Source: CANJQH01 sp031368515 | GTDB lineage: Bacteria; Chloroflexota; Anaerolineae; J036; Brachytrichaceae | NCBI GenBank assembly: GCA_031368515.1 | Contig: JANMNW010000333.1 | Coordinates: 1 to 5,471 of the forward strand | Length of the DNA stretch: 5,471 nucleotides | Reading direction: 5' to 3' | Shown here: positions 1 to 5,415 of the stretch, piece after piece | Position numbering within the stretch: the stretch's first letter is position 1 | How the letters are laid out: each line of letters begins with the position of its first letter | Notes under the pieces: generated by a model | The model's database searches: none | What the model was told of the DNA's origin: nothing | The model's input: the letters and a program-made list of their open reading frames with translations, nothing else | Position numbers and translations under genes: made by a program

Positions 1-118
1 GACTCGGGACTCGGGACTCGGGACTCGGGACTCGGGACTCGGGACTCGGGACTCGGGACTCGGGACTCGGGACTCGGGACTCGGGACTCAGGACTCAGGA
101 CTCAGGACTCAGGACTCA
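1..118. repeat. Heptanucleotide tandem repeat array (GACTCGG/GACTCAG)
   Basis: A perfect 7-bp tandem array. Twelve GACTCGG units (1-84) are followed by four GACTCAG units (85-112) and a partial last unit, GACTCA (113-118). The two variants are block-segregated, not mixed, as expected from slippage or unequal-exchange expansion of each version. The array is cut by the left edge of the window, so its full length is unknown. It abuts the 3' end of the minus-strand oxidoreductase gene, whose TGA stop is formed by bases 116-118 inside the last unit. The GACTCGG block has no stop codon in any frame on either strand, but nothing shows that it is translated. Short heptamer arrays are known from filamentous cyanobacteria and other repeat-rich genomes; a function here is not evident. 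Confidence 0.97.
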
Positions 119-1006
119 AACCTCCCCCAACACCTTCTCCGCAAACAACAGCGTGCCATCCGGGCGCGGGGCGTCGGCGAAATGCACCGTCAGTCGATGC
201 GCACCCTGGCGCACGATCGCGTGCAGATACTCGGCGACCTGTTCAGGCGTGCCGGCTACGCCGCCATCCAGCGGCCGCACCCAGGGCTGCGCCTGCAAGG
301 AAATGACTTCCGCTTCGGTTTCGGCGATCAGCACTGCCACACGCACGACCTGCTGAATCGCATCATAGTCGCGTCCGGCTGCGCGGCAATGCTCCCGTAG
401 CACCTGTTGTTTGTGCCCATATGTGAGCGCGTCGACAAACGGATAATTCCACCAATCGGCATGCTGCGCCACCGCTCGCAATAGCAGCTTTTCTCCTCCG
501 CCCCCGATCATGATGGGCGGGGCTGGCTGCGGGCGCGGCTCGCAAAACGCGTTCTGAAGCGTGTAGTGCGCGCCGCTAAAGTTGACCGGCGAATGCGACC
601 ACATCGCCCGCATGATCTGGATCGACTCAATGAGCTGCGCGATGCGCACTGCGGCGGTGGGGTAGGGCCAGCCGTAGGCCTCATACTCCTCCTGATGCCA
701 GCCCGCGCCGATGCCGACAACCACTCGCCCTCCGGAGATTGCCTGCGCTGTGGCCGCCATCTTGGCCAAATGCGCCGGGTTGCGAAAACTGTTGCACAAC
801 ACCTCGTGCCCGCACAATTTGTCCGGGTAACGGGCCATGGCGTACATCAGGATGCTCCAGCCATCCGCAACGGCATGGCCGCCGTATTGAACGTGGTCGG
901 GAAACCAGAGCGAGTCGTATGCGGCGGCGGATGCGTCGAGATAGGGAAACAACTCCGCAACAAGCCGCGACCAGACGTTGAGACCGATGGGTGTAGGCAT
1001 GTGCAT
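116..1006 (-). CDS. LLM-class (luciferase-like) F420-type oxidoreductase
   Basis: Predicted 296-residue cytosolic flavin/F420-dependent oxidoreductase of the bacterial luciferase-like TIM-barrel superfamily. Visible family blocks are YDSLWFPDH near residues 30-38, NPAHLAKMAA near 76-85, GGRVVVGIGAGWHQEEY near 92-108 with the following AYG, and PPIMIGGGGEKLLLRAV near 163-179 followed by a HADWWN block, the usual phosphate/cofactor-binding region. The C-terminal GTPEQVAEYL block is also typical. The length matches the family (about 280-350). The open frame extends upstream to 1285, but that extension is Ser/Met/Arg-rich shadow of the opposite GNAT gene, so the ATG at 1006 is preferred; a second ATG at 1000 is almost equally good. 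No Shine-Dalgarno is seen. On the minus strand a TACACT hexamer (1012-1007) lies directly before the start, which would fit leaderless initiation at the ATG at 1000. The substrate cannot be read from sequence, and FMN use instead of F420 is possible. The stop codon lies inside the adjacent tandem repeat. Confidence 0.9.
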   Translation of the reverse strand: MHMPTPIGLNVWSRLVAELFPYLDASAAAYDSLWFPDHVQYGGHAVADGWSILMYAMARYPDKLCGHEVLCNSFRNPAHLAKMAATAQAISGGRVVVGIGAGWHQEEYEAYGWPYPTAAVRIAQLIESIQIMRAMWSHSPVNFSGAHYTLQNAFCEPRPQPAPPIMIGGGGEKLLLRAVAQHADWWNYPFVDALTYGHKQQVLREHCRAAGRDYDAIQQVVRVAVLIAETEAEVISLQAQPWVRPLDGGVAGTPEQVAEYLHAIVRQGAHRLTVHFADAPRPDGTLLFAEKVLGEV

Positions 1007-1082
1007 AGTGTAGGGTCGAGCGGGAAAAACAAGCGGATGCCGAGAGGTGGCATTCCGCCTGGCGTAAACTGACGACCCCGCC
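1007..1082. promoter_or_regulatory. Divergent intergenic spacer with weak -10-like hexamers
   Basis: This 76-bp spacer separates the start codons of the minus-strand oxidoreductase and the plus-strand acetyltransferase, so promoters for both must lie in or near it. Candidate -10 elements are TACACT on the minus strand (1012-1007, 4/6 to TATAAT) and TAAACT on the plus strand (1065-1070, 4/6). Neither has a convincing -35. Both lie close to the start codons (0-6 bases and 12 bases), which would give very short or absent 5' leaders. The assignment is tentative. Confidence 0.3.
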
Positions 1083-1544
1083 ATGGACTCAATCATCATT
1101 CGCCCGCTTGAGGTTGACATGGATCGACGTGATTGGCGCCGCATGCGTTTTGCGTTTTGGCCGTTATACACTGAGCCGGAGATGGAGGCTGAGATGGAAA
1201 CGCTGCTGGCCGACATTGACGAACAGCCGGTGTTTGTCGCGGTTGCGCCAGACGGCACGCTGTGCGGGCTGGTTGAAGCAGCCATTCATGGCACTGCCCC
1301 AGGTTGTGTCACCAGCCGCATCGGGTATTTGGGGGCCTGGTGGGTGGACCCGGAGTGGCGCCGGCATGGCATCGGCCGGCGCCTGGTGGATGCGGCCGAG
1401 CGGTGGGCGCGCGGGCGCGGATGTGTCGAGATGGCGTCCGACACCATGTCGGACTATCCGATAAGCCCGTCTGCTCATGACCCGCTTGGCTACGCAACCG
1501 TGGCCTGCGATGGCGACGACATTTTCTTTAAGAAAGTGCTTTAG
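1083..1544 (+). CDS. GNAT N-acetyltransferase, AAC(6')-like
   Basis: Predicted 153-residue cytosolic GNAT-fold acetyltransferase that would transfer acetyl from acetyl-CoA to an amine. The N-terminal IIIRPL is the usual first strand and supports the ATG at 1083. The acetyl-CoA pyrophosphate loop is R93-R-H-G-I-G98, after the strand YLGAWWVDPEWR (82-93), and is followed by the helix RRLVDAAERWAR. The pattern LVEAAIH (63-69), ASD (118-120), IS (127-128), H132, LGY (135-137) and terminal FFKK (148-151) follows the layout of short chromosomal aminoglycoside 6'-N-acetyltransferases, as recalled from that family (about 145 residues). That makes an aminoglycoside or related amine a plausible substrate but does not prove resistance. 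No Shine-Dalgarno is visible before the start. It stands alone between divergent and downstream promoters and no terminator is evident after it. Confidence 0.88.
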   Translation: MDSIIIRPLEVDMDRRDWRRMRFAFWPLYTEPEMEAEMETLLADIDEQPVFVAVAPDGTLCGLVEAAIHGTAPGCVTSRIGYLGAWWVDPEWRRHGIGRRLVDAAERWARGRGCVEMASDTMSDYPISPSAHDPLGYATVACDGDDIFFKKVL

Positions 1545-1562
1545 GATTGCCGCTGCGCCATA

Positions 1563-1591
1563 AGTCACCCTGCAGTCACGCGGAAAATCAC
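1563..1591 (+). promoter_or_regulatory. Helically phased AGTCAC direct repeats, candidate regulator site
   Basis: AGTCAC occurs at 1563-1568 and again at 1574-1579, an 11-bp step, with a degenerate AATCAC at 1586-1591, a further 12 bp on. About one helical turn between copies puts them on one DNA face, immediately upstream of the likely -35 of the iscX-nuo promoter. This is the geometry expected for an activator binding direct half-sites. No known regulator motif is recognised, and chance repetition of 6-mers is possible. Confidence 0.35.
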
Positions 1592-1593
1592 CG

Positions 1594-1622
1594 CTTCCCC
1601 GGGCGAGTGCGGCGGGTATAAT
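1594..1622 (+). promoter_or_regulatory. Promoter of the iscX-nuoB-nuoCD-nuoI operon
   Basis: A perfect TATAAT -10 hexamer sits at 1617-1622. The -35 region is weak: CTTCCC at 1594-1599 with a 17-bp spacer, or TTCCCC at 1595-1600 with 16 bp. Transcription would start near 1628-1630, only 4-6 bases before the GTG start of iscX at 1634, giving a nearly leaderless mRNA. The -10 is flanked by an inverted repeat, GGCGG (1611-1615) and CCGCC (1627-1631), which could be an operator or a short hairpin. A weak -35 next to upstream direct repeats would suit an activator-dependent promoter; that part is inference. Confidence 0.6.
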
Positions 1623-1633
1623 CCGTCCGCCAA

Positions 1634-1840
1634 GTGGCTGATTCAATTTACTGGGACGATGCCTACCCGATTGCGCTCATGTTGCGGCGCGCCCATCCCG
1701 GGGTTGACCCGGCCGGGCTGGCGCTTGAAACACTGCGTGAATGGGTGCTATTGCTGGACGGATTTGCAGACGATCCGCGGCTGATGTCCGTTGAGATTCT
1801 GGAACAGATACAGGCTGAGTGGCTTGAAGTAGAAAATTGA
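1634..1840 (+). CDS. iscX: Fe-S cluster assembly protein IscX
   Basis: Predicted 68-residue IscX (YfhJ-type) protein, close to the usual 64-70 residues. IscX is a small acidic cytosolic protein that binds the cysteine desulfurase IscS, competes with frataxin, and modulates sulfur and iron delivery during Fe-S assembly. The family pattern is clear: W7-D8, IA at 13-14, H21-P22, D25-P26, T33, W37, L41, F44, DDP at 46-48, ILE at 55-57, I59 and W63-L-E. The start is GTG at 1634. An in-frame TAA at 1619-1621, which overlaps the TATAAT element, rules out a longer protein, and the next ATG (1679) would delete the conserved WD. No Shine-Dalgarno is present. It is first in the operon and ends 1 bp before nuoB, so it is almost certainly co-transcribed with the complex I Fe-S subunits. 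No iscS, iscU or frataxin gene is in the window. Confidence 0.9.
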   Translation: MADSIYWDDAYPIALMLRRAHPGVDPAGLALETLREWVLLLDGFADDPRLMSVEILEQIQAEWLEVEN

Positions 1841-1841
1841 A

Positions 1842-2459
1842 ATGTCGGAAGAACTTAAAACCGATCCCCGGGTGCCGGCGGAATTGCAGAATAACGTCGC
1901 CATCACGCCCGTGCAGACGCTGCTGGACAAAATTTACAACTGGGGCCGCAAACGCAGCACGTGGCCAATTCAGTTTGGACTAGCGTGCTGCGCGATCGAG
2001 ATGATCACCACCGCCGCGAGCCGCCACGACCTGGCGCGCTTTGGCTGGGAGCTCTTCCGCGCCAGCCCCCGCCAGGCCGATCTGATGATCGTGGCCGGCA
2101 CGGTCACAAAAAAGATGGTTCCGCAGATCGTGCGGCTCTATAACCAAATGCCCGAACCGCGCTACGTCATCGCCATGGGCGCGTGCGCCACAGCCGGCGG
2201 ACCCTTCAAAGAAGGCTACAACGTGGTCAGCGGCATCGATAAATTCATTCCGGTTGACGTTTACATCACGGGTTGCCCACCGCGCCCGGAAGCGTTGCTG
2301 CACAGCATTTTGAAGCTGCAGGAGCAACTCGAACGACAGACGCTGAGGCAGGTTTCGTGGTACAGCAAGACCGGCGGCGAAGCCGTGCCCGTGCCGGTGC
2401 TTGGCCCCGATCTGATCGATATGCGCCGCGCTGAAGAGATTCGCACAAAGGCAAAATGA
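1842..2459 (+). CDS. nuoB: NADH-quinone oxidoreductase subunit B (NuoB, cluster N2)
   Basis: Predicted 205-residue NuoB/PSST-type subunit of complex I. It carries cluster N2, the terminal [4Fe-4S] centre that passes electrons to quinone at the NuoB/NuoD interface near the membrane. The four expected ligands are visible: the tandem Cys49-Cys50 in FGLACCAIEM, Cys115 in GACATAGGPF, and Cys145 in TGCPPRPEALL. The third-to-fourth ligand spacing is 30, one more than in E. coli and Thermus, owing to the PFKEGYN form of the loop, which other bacterial NuoB proteins also have. The ATG at 1842 comes 1 bp after the iscX stop, and the N-terminal length is normal. The 3' end overlaps nuoCD by 4 bp (ATGA at 2456-2459), indicating translational coupling. 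No nuoA precedes it, contrary to the common nuoA-nuoB order. Confidence 0.97.
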   Translation: MSEELKTDPRVPAELQNNVAITPVQTLLDKIYNWGRKRSTWPIQFGLACCAIEMITTAASRHDLARFGWELFRASPRQADLMIVAGTVTKKMVPQIVRLYNQMPEPRYVIAMGACATAGGPFKEGYNVVSGIDKFIPVDVYITGCPPRPEALLHSILKLQEQLERQTLRQVSWYSKTGGEAVPVPVLGPDLIDMRRAEEIRTKAK

Positions 2460-4534
2460 GCGAAGAAAACGTGACCCCCTCTCCCGAAATGCCCGAGGCG
2501 CCCAAGCCGGCTGGCATCAAGCCGGTCGCTCCAGGCGGCGGCATCAAACCTGTTGCGCCGGGCGGCGGAATCAAACCTGTGGCGCCAGGCGCCGGTCTAA
2601 AACCTGCGGCGCCTTCAGCACCTGCAAAGCCTGCGGCGCCTTCGGCTCCTGCTGCACCGGTGGCAGGGCAGGTCAAGCCTGCTGGTGCGCATGCGCCTGC
2701 TAAGGCCGCGCCGCCGGCCAAACTGGATGCCGAGATGGAGCAACTCCAGAAGGCATATAGCGCAGGCGTGTTGACGCCCGCCGACTTCACCGGATTGATG
2801 GTGACTGACAGCAGCAAGCTGGTCGAGATCGCCACGTATGCTCGCGACACGCTGAAGTACGACATGCTCACCAATCTCACTGCCGTCGATTACATCAAGG
2901 ATGGCGTGTTTGAGGTGGTCTATCAGGTTTCGCGCACCCGCGGCGGCGCGCCGTTTACCTACAAAGTGCGCGTGCCGCGCGCGACCGGCCTCGACATGTC
3001 AGAACCGGTGCCCTCGATAGTCAGCGTTTATGCCGGCGCCGAGTTTCAGGAGCGCGAGGTCTATGACATGTACGGCATCCCGTTCAGCGGGCATCCGGAC
3101 CTGAGGCGCATCCTGATGTGGGAAGGCTTTAACGGCTGGCCTATGCGCAAGGACTGGAAGGAGGCGTATTTCGAAGGCGACACCAAGCCTTTTGAATCGC
3201 GCTGGCCGGGTGGCGATCACAAGCTGGCTGAAGATCGCGTGCCATGGGAAGACAACGTCAACTTCCCGCCTGGATTTGATCCGGTGGGCTTTGTGCAGCA
3301 TCCTGATGGCAATATTTACGAGACCATGCATGCGCGACATGCCAACGTCGCCGAAGCCGGCGCGCCGGCCTTGACCGAAGCTGATGTCAACAACAACGGC
3401 TATGCAGACGGAGAGGAAATCCAAACTGACGAGATCATCGTCAACATGGGCCCGCAGCATCCGTCCACCCACGGCGTGTTGCGCATGGCCGTCAAGTTGG
3501 ACGGCGAGACTGTCACCGATCTCAAGCTTGTGCTGGGGTATTTGCATCGCAATCACGAAAAGATTGGCGAGCGCAACACCTGGCTGCACAACATTCCATT
3601 CACCGACCGGCTGGACTACATCATCGGCATGGCCAATGAAGTGGGCTATGTCATGGCTGTTGAAAAAGGCATGGGCATCAAGCCCACGGATCGCGCCGAA
3701 TACCTGCGGGTCATCATGCAGGAGCTCACGCGCATCCAGAGCCACTTCTGGGGCATTGGCTTTTTGTTGAACGACCTGGGCGCGTTCTTCACGCCGGCGC
3801 TCTACGGTATCACCGAGCGCGATTTCATTCTAGACATCTTCGAGAGCATCGGCGGCAGCCGTTTGATGCCCAACTACATGCGCTTTGGCGGCGTCAATCG
3901 CGATCTGACCGAGAAGCAGCTGCACGACATCAAGTATTTGGTGTATGAGCGATTGCCGGCGGCCATCGACGAATACGAAGAGCTGATCGCGGACAACGAA
4001 ATCGTGCGCAGCCGCACAATCGGCGTCGGCTATCTGCCCGCCGACCGCAGCATCAACTACAGCTTGACCGGCCCGTGTTTGCGCGCCGCAGGCATTCCGT
4101 ATGACGTGCGCCGCTCCGATCCGTATGGCATCTACGACCGTTTTGACTTTAAAGTGCCGGTGCTGTTTGGCGGCGATGTGTTTGACCGCTATCGCATTCG
4201 CGTGATTGAAATGCGCGAGAGCGTAAAAATCCTGCGCCAGGCGTTGGAACAGATGGATGCGAATTCGCGCTGGGGCGACATTCAAGCCGGCAAGAAGGCG
4301 TACAACCATCGCGTCCCGGCCGGCCAGTACTATGCGCGCATCGAAACGCCAAAGGGCGAGCTCGGCTATTACATCGTCAGCGATGGCAGCCAGAACCCTT
4401 ATCGCTATCACATTCGCTCGACGTCGTTCATCAACCTGAACTCGTTGCGCGAAATGACGGTGGGCATGAAGGTGGCCGACGCGGTCGTGATTCTGGGCTC
4501 GTTGGACATTGTGCTGGGAGAAGTGGATCGATAA
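2456..4534 (+). CDS. nuoCD: Fused NADH-quinone oxidoreductase subunit C/D (NuoCD)
   Basis: A single 692-residue frame joins NuoC (30 kDa type) and NuoD (49 kDa type), the structural and quinone-binding parts of the complex I Q-module. Residues 1-90 are a Pro/Ala/Lys/Gly-rich tail with GIKPVAPGG repeats. Residues about 91-240 are NuoC, with the signature EREVYDMYGIPFSGHPDLRR at 199-218. Residues about 245-320 form a charged linker that includes an EF-hand-like loop (310-321). NuoD runs from about 322 to the end: GPQHPSTHG at 332-340, GYLHRNHEKI at 361-370, RLDY at 385-388, RFGGV at 476-480, FDRYRIRVIEMRESVKI at 576-592, GELGYYIVSDG at 634-644 and the typical terminal GEVDR. His339 and Tyr388 align with the quinone-headgroup His38 and Tyr87 of Thermus Nqo4. 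The start overlaps the nuoB stop (ATGA), with AAAGG 4 bases upstream. NuoCD fusions are known (E. coli, about 600 residues); the extra length here is mainly the tail and linker. Confidence 0.96.
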   Translation: MSEENVTPSPEMPEAPKPAGIKPVAPGGGIKPVAPGGGIKPVAPGAGLKPAAPSAPAKPAAPSAPAAPVAGQVKPAGAHAPAKAAPPAKLDAEMEQLQKAYSAGVLTPADFTGLMVTDSSKLVEIATYARDTLKYDMLTNLTAVDYIKDGVFEVVYQVSRTRGGAPFTYKVRVPRATGLDMSEPVPSIVSVYAGAEFQEREVYDMYGIPFSGHPDLRRILMWEGFNGWPMRKDWKEAYFEGDTKPFESRWPGGDHKLAEDRVPWEDNVNFPPGFDPVGFVQHPDGNIYETMHARHANVAEAGAPALTEADVNNNGYADGEEIQTDEIIVNMGPQHPSTHGVLRMAVKLDGETVTDLKLVLGYLHRNHEKIGERNTWLHNIPFTDRLDYIIGMANEVGYVMAVEKGMGIKPTDRAEYLRVIMQELTRIQSHFWGIGFLLNDLGAFFTPALYGITERDFILDIFESIGGSRLMPNYMRFGGVNRDLTEKQLHDIKYLVYERLPAAIDEYEELIADNEIVRSRTIGVGYLPADRSINYSLTGPCLRAAGIPYDVRRSDPYGIYDRFDFKVPVLFGGDVFDRYRIRVIEMRESVKILRQALEQMDANSRWGDIQAGKKAYNHRVPAGQYYARIETPKGELGYYIVSDGSQNPYRYHIRSTSFINLNSLREMTVGMKVADAVVILGSLDIVLGEVDR
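2513..2620 (+). repeat. 27-bp coding repeats for the GIKPVAPGG tail of NuoCD
   Basis: Four in-frame 27-bp units encode 9-residue repeats starting at Gly20, Gly29, Gly38 and Gly47 of NuoCD: three GIKPVAPG(G/A) copies and a decayed GLKPAAPSA copy. A PAAPSAPA-type stretch follows to about residue 90. The segment should be disordered and basic. Synonymous changes between copies show that the peptide repeat persists while the DNA drifts. Confidence 0.9.
3383..3418 (+). other. EF-hand-like calcium-loop motif in the NuoC-NuoD linker
   Basis: Residues 310-321 of NuoCD read DVNNNGYADGEE. They match the 12-position EF-hand loop spacing: D at 1, N at 3, N at 5, G at 6, D at 9, E at 12. Position 8 is Ala instead of the usual Ile/Val/Leu. 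The segment is preceded by a short LTEA helix-like stretch and followed by NuoD. A single loop without clear flanking helices may bind Ca2+ weakly or not at all, and an acidic, Asn-rich linker could produce the match by chance. Confidence 0.4.
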
Positions 4535-4536
4535 CT

Positions 4537-5373
4537 ATGGGTATTCTTGGATCTGGCATCCTCAAAGGCCTGGGCGTCACGCTGCGGCATTTCATCAACA
4601 CTTACGCGCAGGACATGCAGTATCTGGGCAAACGCGCCGGCCTTGAATCGCGCCCGTTGCGCCGGCAAAATCCGAAGAACCACGGCATTGTCACAGTGGA
4701 GTATCCGAAAGAGCGCCTGCCAGTGCCGGAAAACTTTCGCTATGTGCCGTTTTTGGTGCAGGACACCACGGCCAACGAAATCAAGTGCACATCGTGCGGC
4801 ATCTGCGCCAAGGTGTGCCCGCCGCAGTGCATCTGGATCGAACGCACCGAAGACCCGGTGACCAAACGGCCGGTGCCGCAGCCCAAGAACTTTCACATCG
4901 ACGCCACCATCTGCATGAACTGCGGCTATTGCGCGGAGTTCTGCCCGTTTGACGCGATCAAGATGGATCACGACTACGAACTCAGCTACTACCCCAATGA
5001 GCAGCCGGACGCGCGTTTGATTCCGGATGTCAAGGCCTTGTTGCGGCCGGACACCTATCACGCCTCCATTCACCCCAGCGACTGGAAGCGCGAGCTAGAA
5101 GACGTCGCGGCCGATGCCGCCAAGAAAGCCGGCGCTGCCGCGCCAAAAGCTGCGGCACCGGCCGCCGCCGCGCCCGTTGCTGCCAAGCCGGGCGCGCCCG
5201 TTGCACCTGGCGCTGGAATCAAACCAGGGGCTCCGGTGGCCAAGCCCGGCGCACCGGCTGCGCCTGGAGCCGGAATTAAGCCGGGGGCCGGAATCAAGCC
5301 CGGAGCCGGAATCAAGCCAGTGGCCAAACCCACGCCGGCCGAAGATGCCGGCGGCGAGACAAAAAGCGAATAA
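4537..5373 (+). CDS. nuoI: NADH-quinone oxidoreductase subunit I (NuoI) with C-terminal repeat tail
   Basis: Predicted 278-residue NuoI/TYKY-type ferredoxin subunit of complex I, carrying clusters N6a and N6b that link the NADH module to N2 in NuoB. Two [4Fe-4S] motifs are visible: Cys84-x2-Cys87-x2-Cys90-x3-Cys94-Pro and Cys126-x2-Cys129-x2-Cys132-x3-Cys136-Pro. The N-terminal stretch of about 20 residues (ILGSGILKGLGVTLRHF) is the usual amphipathic helix that lies on the membrane near NuoH. The conserved part ends near residue 187. The remaining roughly 90 residues, Ala/Pro/Gly/Lys-rich with four GAGIKP copies, are an extension beyond the usual 160-190 residues and resemble the NuoCD N-terminal tail. 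The ATG at 4537 is 2 bp after the nuoCD stop; GGAG at 4517-4520 is too far away for a normal Shine-Dalgarno, so coupled translation is likely. It is the last gene before the terminator. Confidence 0.96.
   Translation: MGILGSGILKGLGVTLRHFINTYAQDMQYLGKRAGLESRPLRRQNPKNHGIVTVEYPKERLPVPENFRYVPFLVQDTTANEIKCTSCGICAKVCPPQCIWIERTEDPVTKRPVPQPKNFHIDATICMNCGYCAEFCPFDAIKMDHDYELSYYPNEQPDARLIPDVKALLRPDTYHASIHPSDWKRELEDVAADAAKKAGAAAPKAAAPAAAAPVAAKPGAPVAPGAGIKPGAPVAKPGAPAAPGAGIKPGAGIKPGAGIKPVAKPTPAEDAGGETKSE
5185..5319 (+). repeat. Coding repeats for the GAGIKP tail of NuoI
   Basis: In-frame repeats encode residues 217-261 of NuoI. KPGAPVAPGAGIKPGAPVA (217-235) is followed by a second KPGAPAAPGAGIKP copy, which runs into three tandem 18-bp GAGIKP units (5266-5319). 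The DNA copies share a GGAAT(C/T)AAGCC core, like the GGAATCAAACC core in the nuoCD tail. The product should be disordered. Confidence 0.9.
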
Positions 5374-5377
5374 CACC

Positions 5378-5415
5378 ACGAATCGGGTTCCTTTTTAGGA
5401 ACCCGATTCGTTTTT
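5378..5415 (+). terminator. Intrinsic terminator of the iscX-nuo operon
   Basis: A perfect 13-bp stem, CGAATCGGGTTCC (5379-5391) with GGAACCCGATTCG (5398-5410), is separated by a 6-nt loop (TTTTTA) and extended by an A5378/T5411 pair. It is followed directly by a T run (5411-5415). It begins 5 bases after the nuoI stop codon. No A-tract lies on the left side, so it should act on plus-strand transcription only. It shows that no membrane-arm nuo genes follow in this transcript. Confidence 0.95.

Noticed and set aside
1..118. The heptamer array as a coding repeat (DSGLGTR on the plus strand) or a CRISPR array.
   Set aside because: There are no spacers, the unit is too short for CRISPR, and no start codon or flanking conserved protein supports translation.
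566..1072. 168-codon plus-strand open frame opposite the oxidoreductase.
   Set aside because: No recognisable domain; it is the complement of a well-supported gene and typical of high-GC antisense open frames.
1085..1092. GGACTCAA at the GNAT start matches the end of the heptamer array (112-119).
   Set aside because: An isolated 8-bp match without tandem copies is expected by chance.
1007..1285. N-terminal extension of the minus-strand oxidoreductase up to an ATG at 1285.
   Set aside because: The extra 93 residues are Ser/Met/Arg-rich, lie antisense to the GNAT gene and have no counterpart in the family; the conserved fold starts just after the ATG at 1006.
1164..1646. 160-codon minus-strand open frame opposite the GNAT gene.
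   Set aside because: It has no family features and is explained by the antisense of the GNAT gene plus the promoter gap.
2266..2880. 204-codon minus-strand frame with a repetitive Gly-Ala-Thr-Gly-Leu-type protein.
   Set aside because: The repetition is just the reverse complement of the NuoCD tail repeats; no independent coding evidence.
2999..3745. 248-codon minus-strand open frame inside nuoCD.
   Set aside because: Antisense shadow of strongly conserved NuoC/NuoD sequence; no domain recognised.
4408..5073. 221-codon minus-strand open frame opposite the end of nuoCD and nuoI.
   Set aside because: Antisense shadow spanning two conserved genes.
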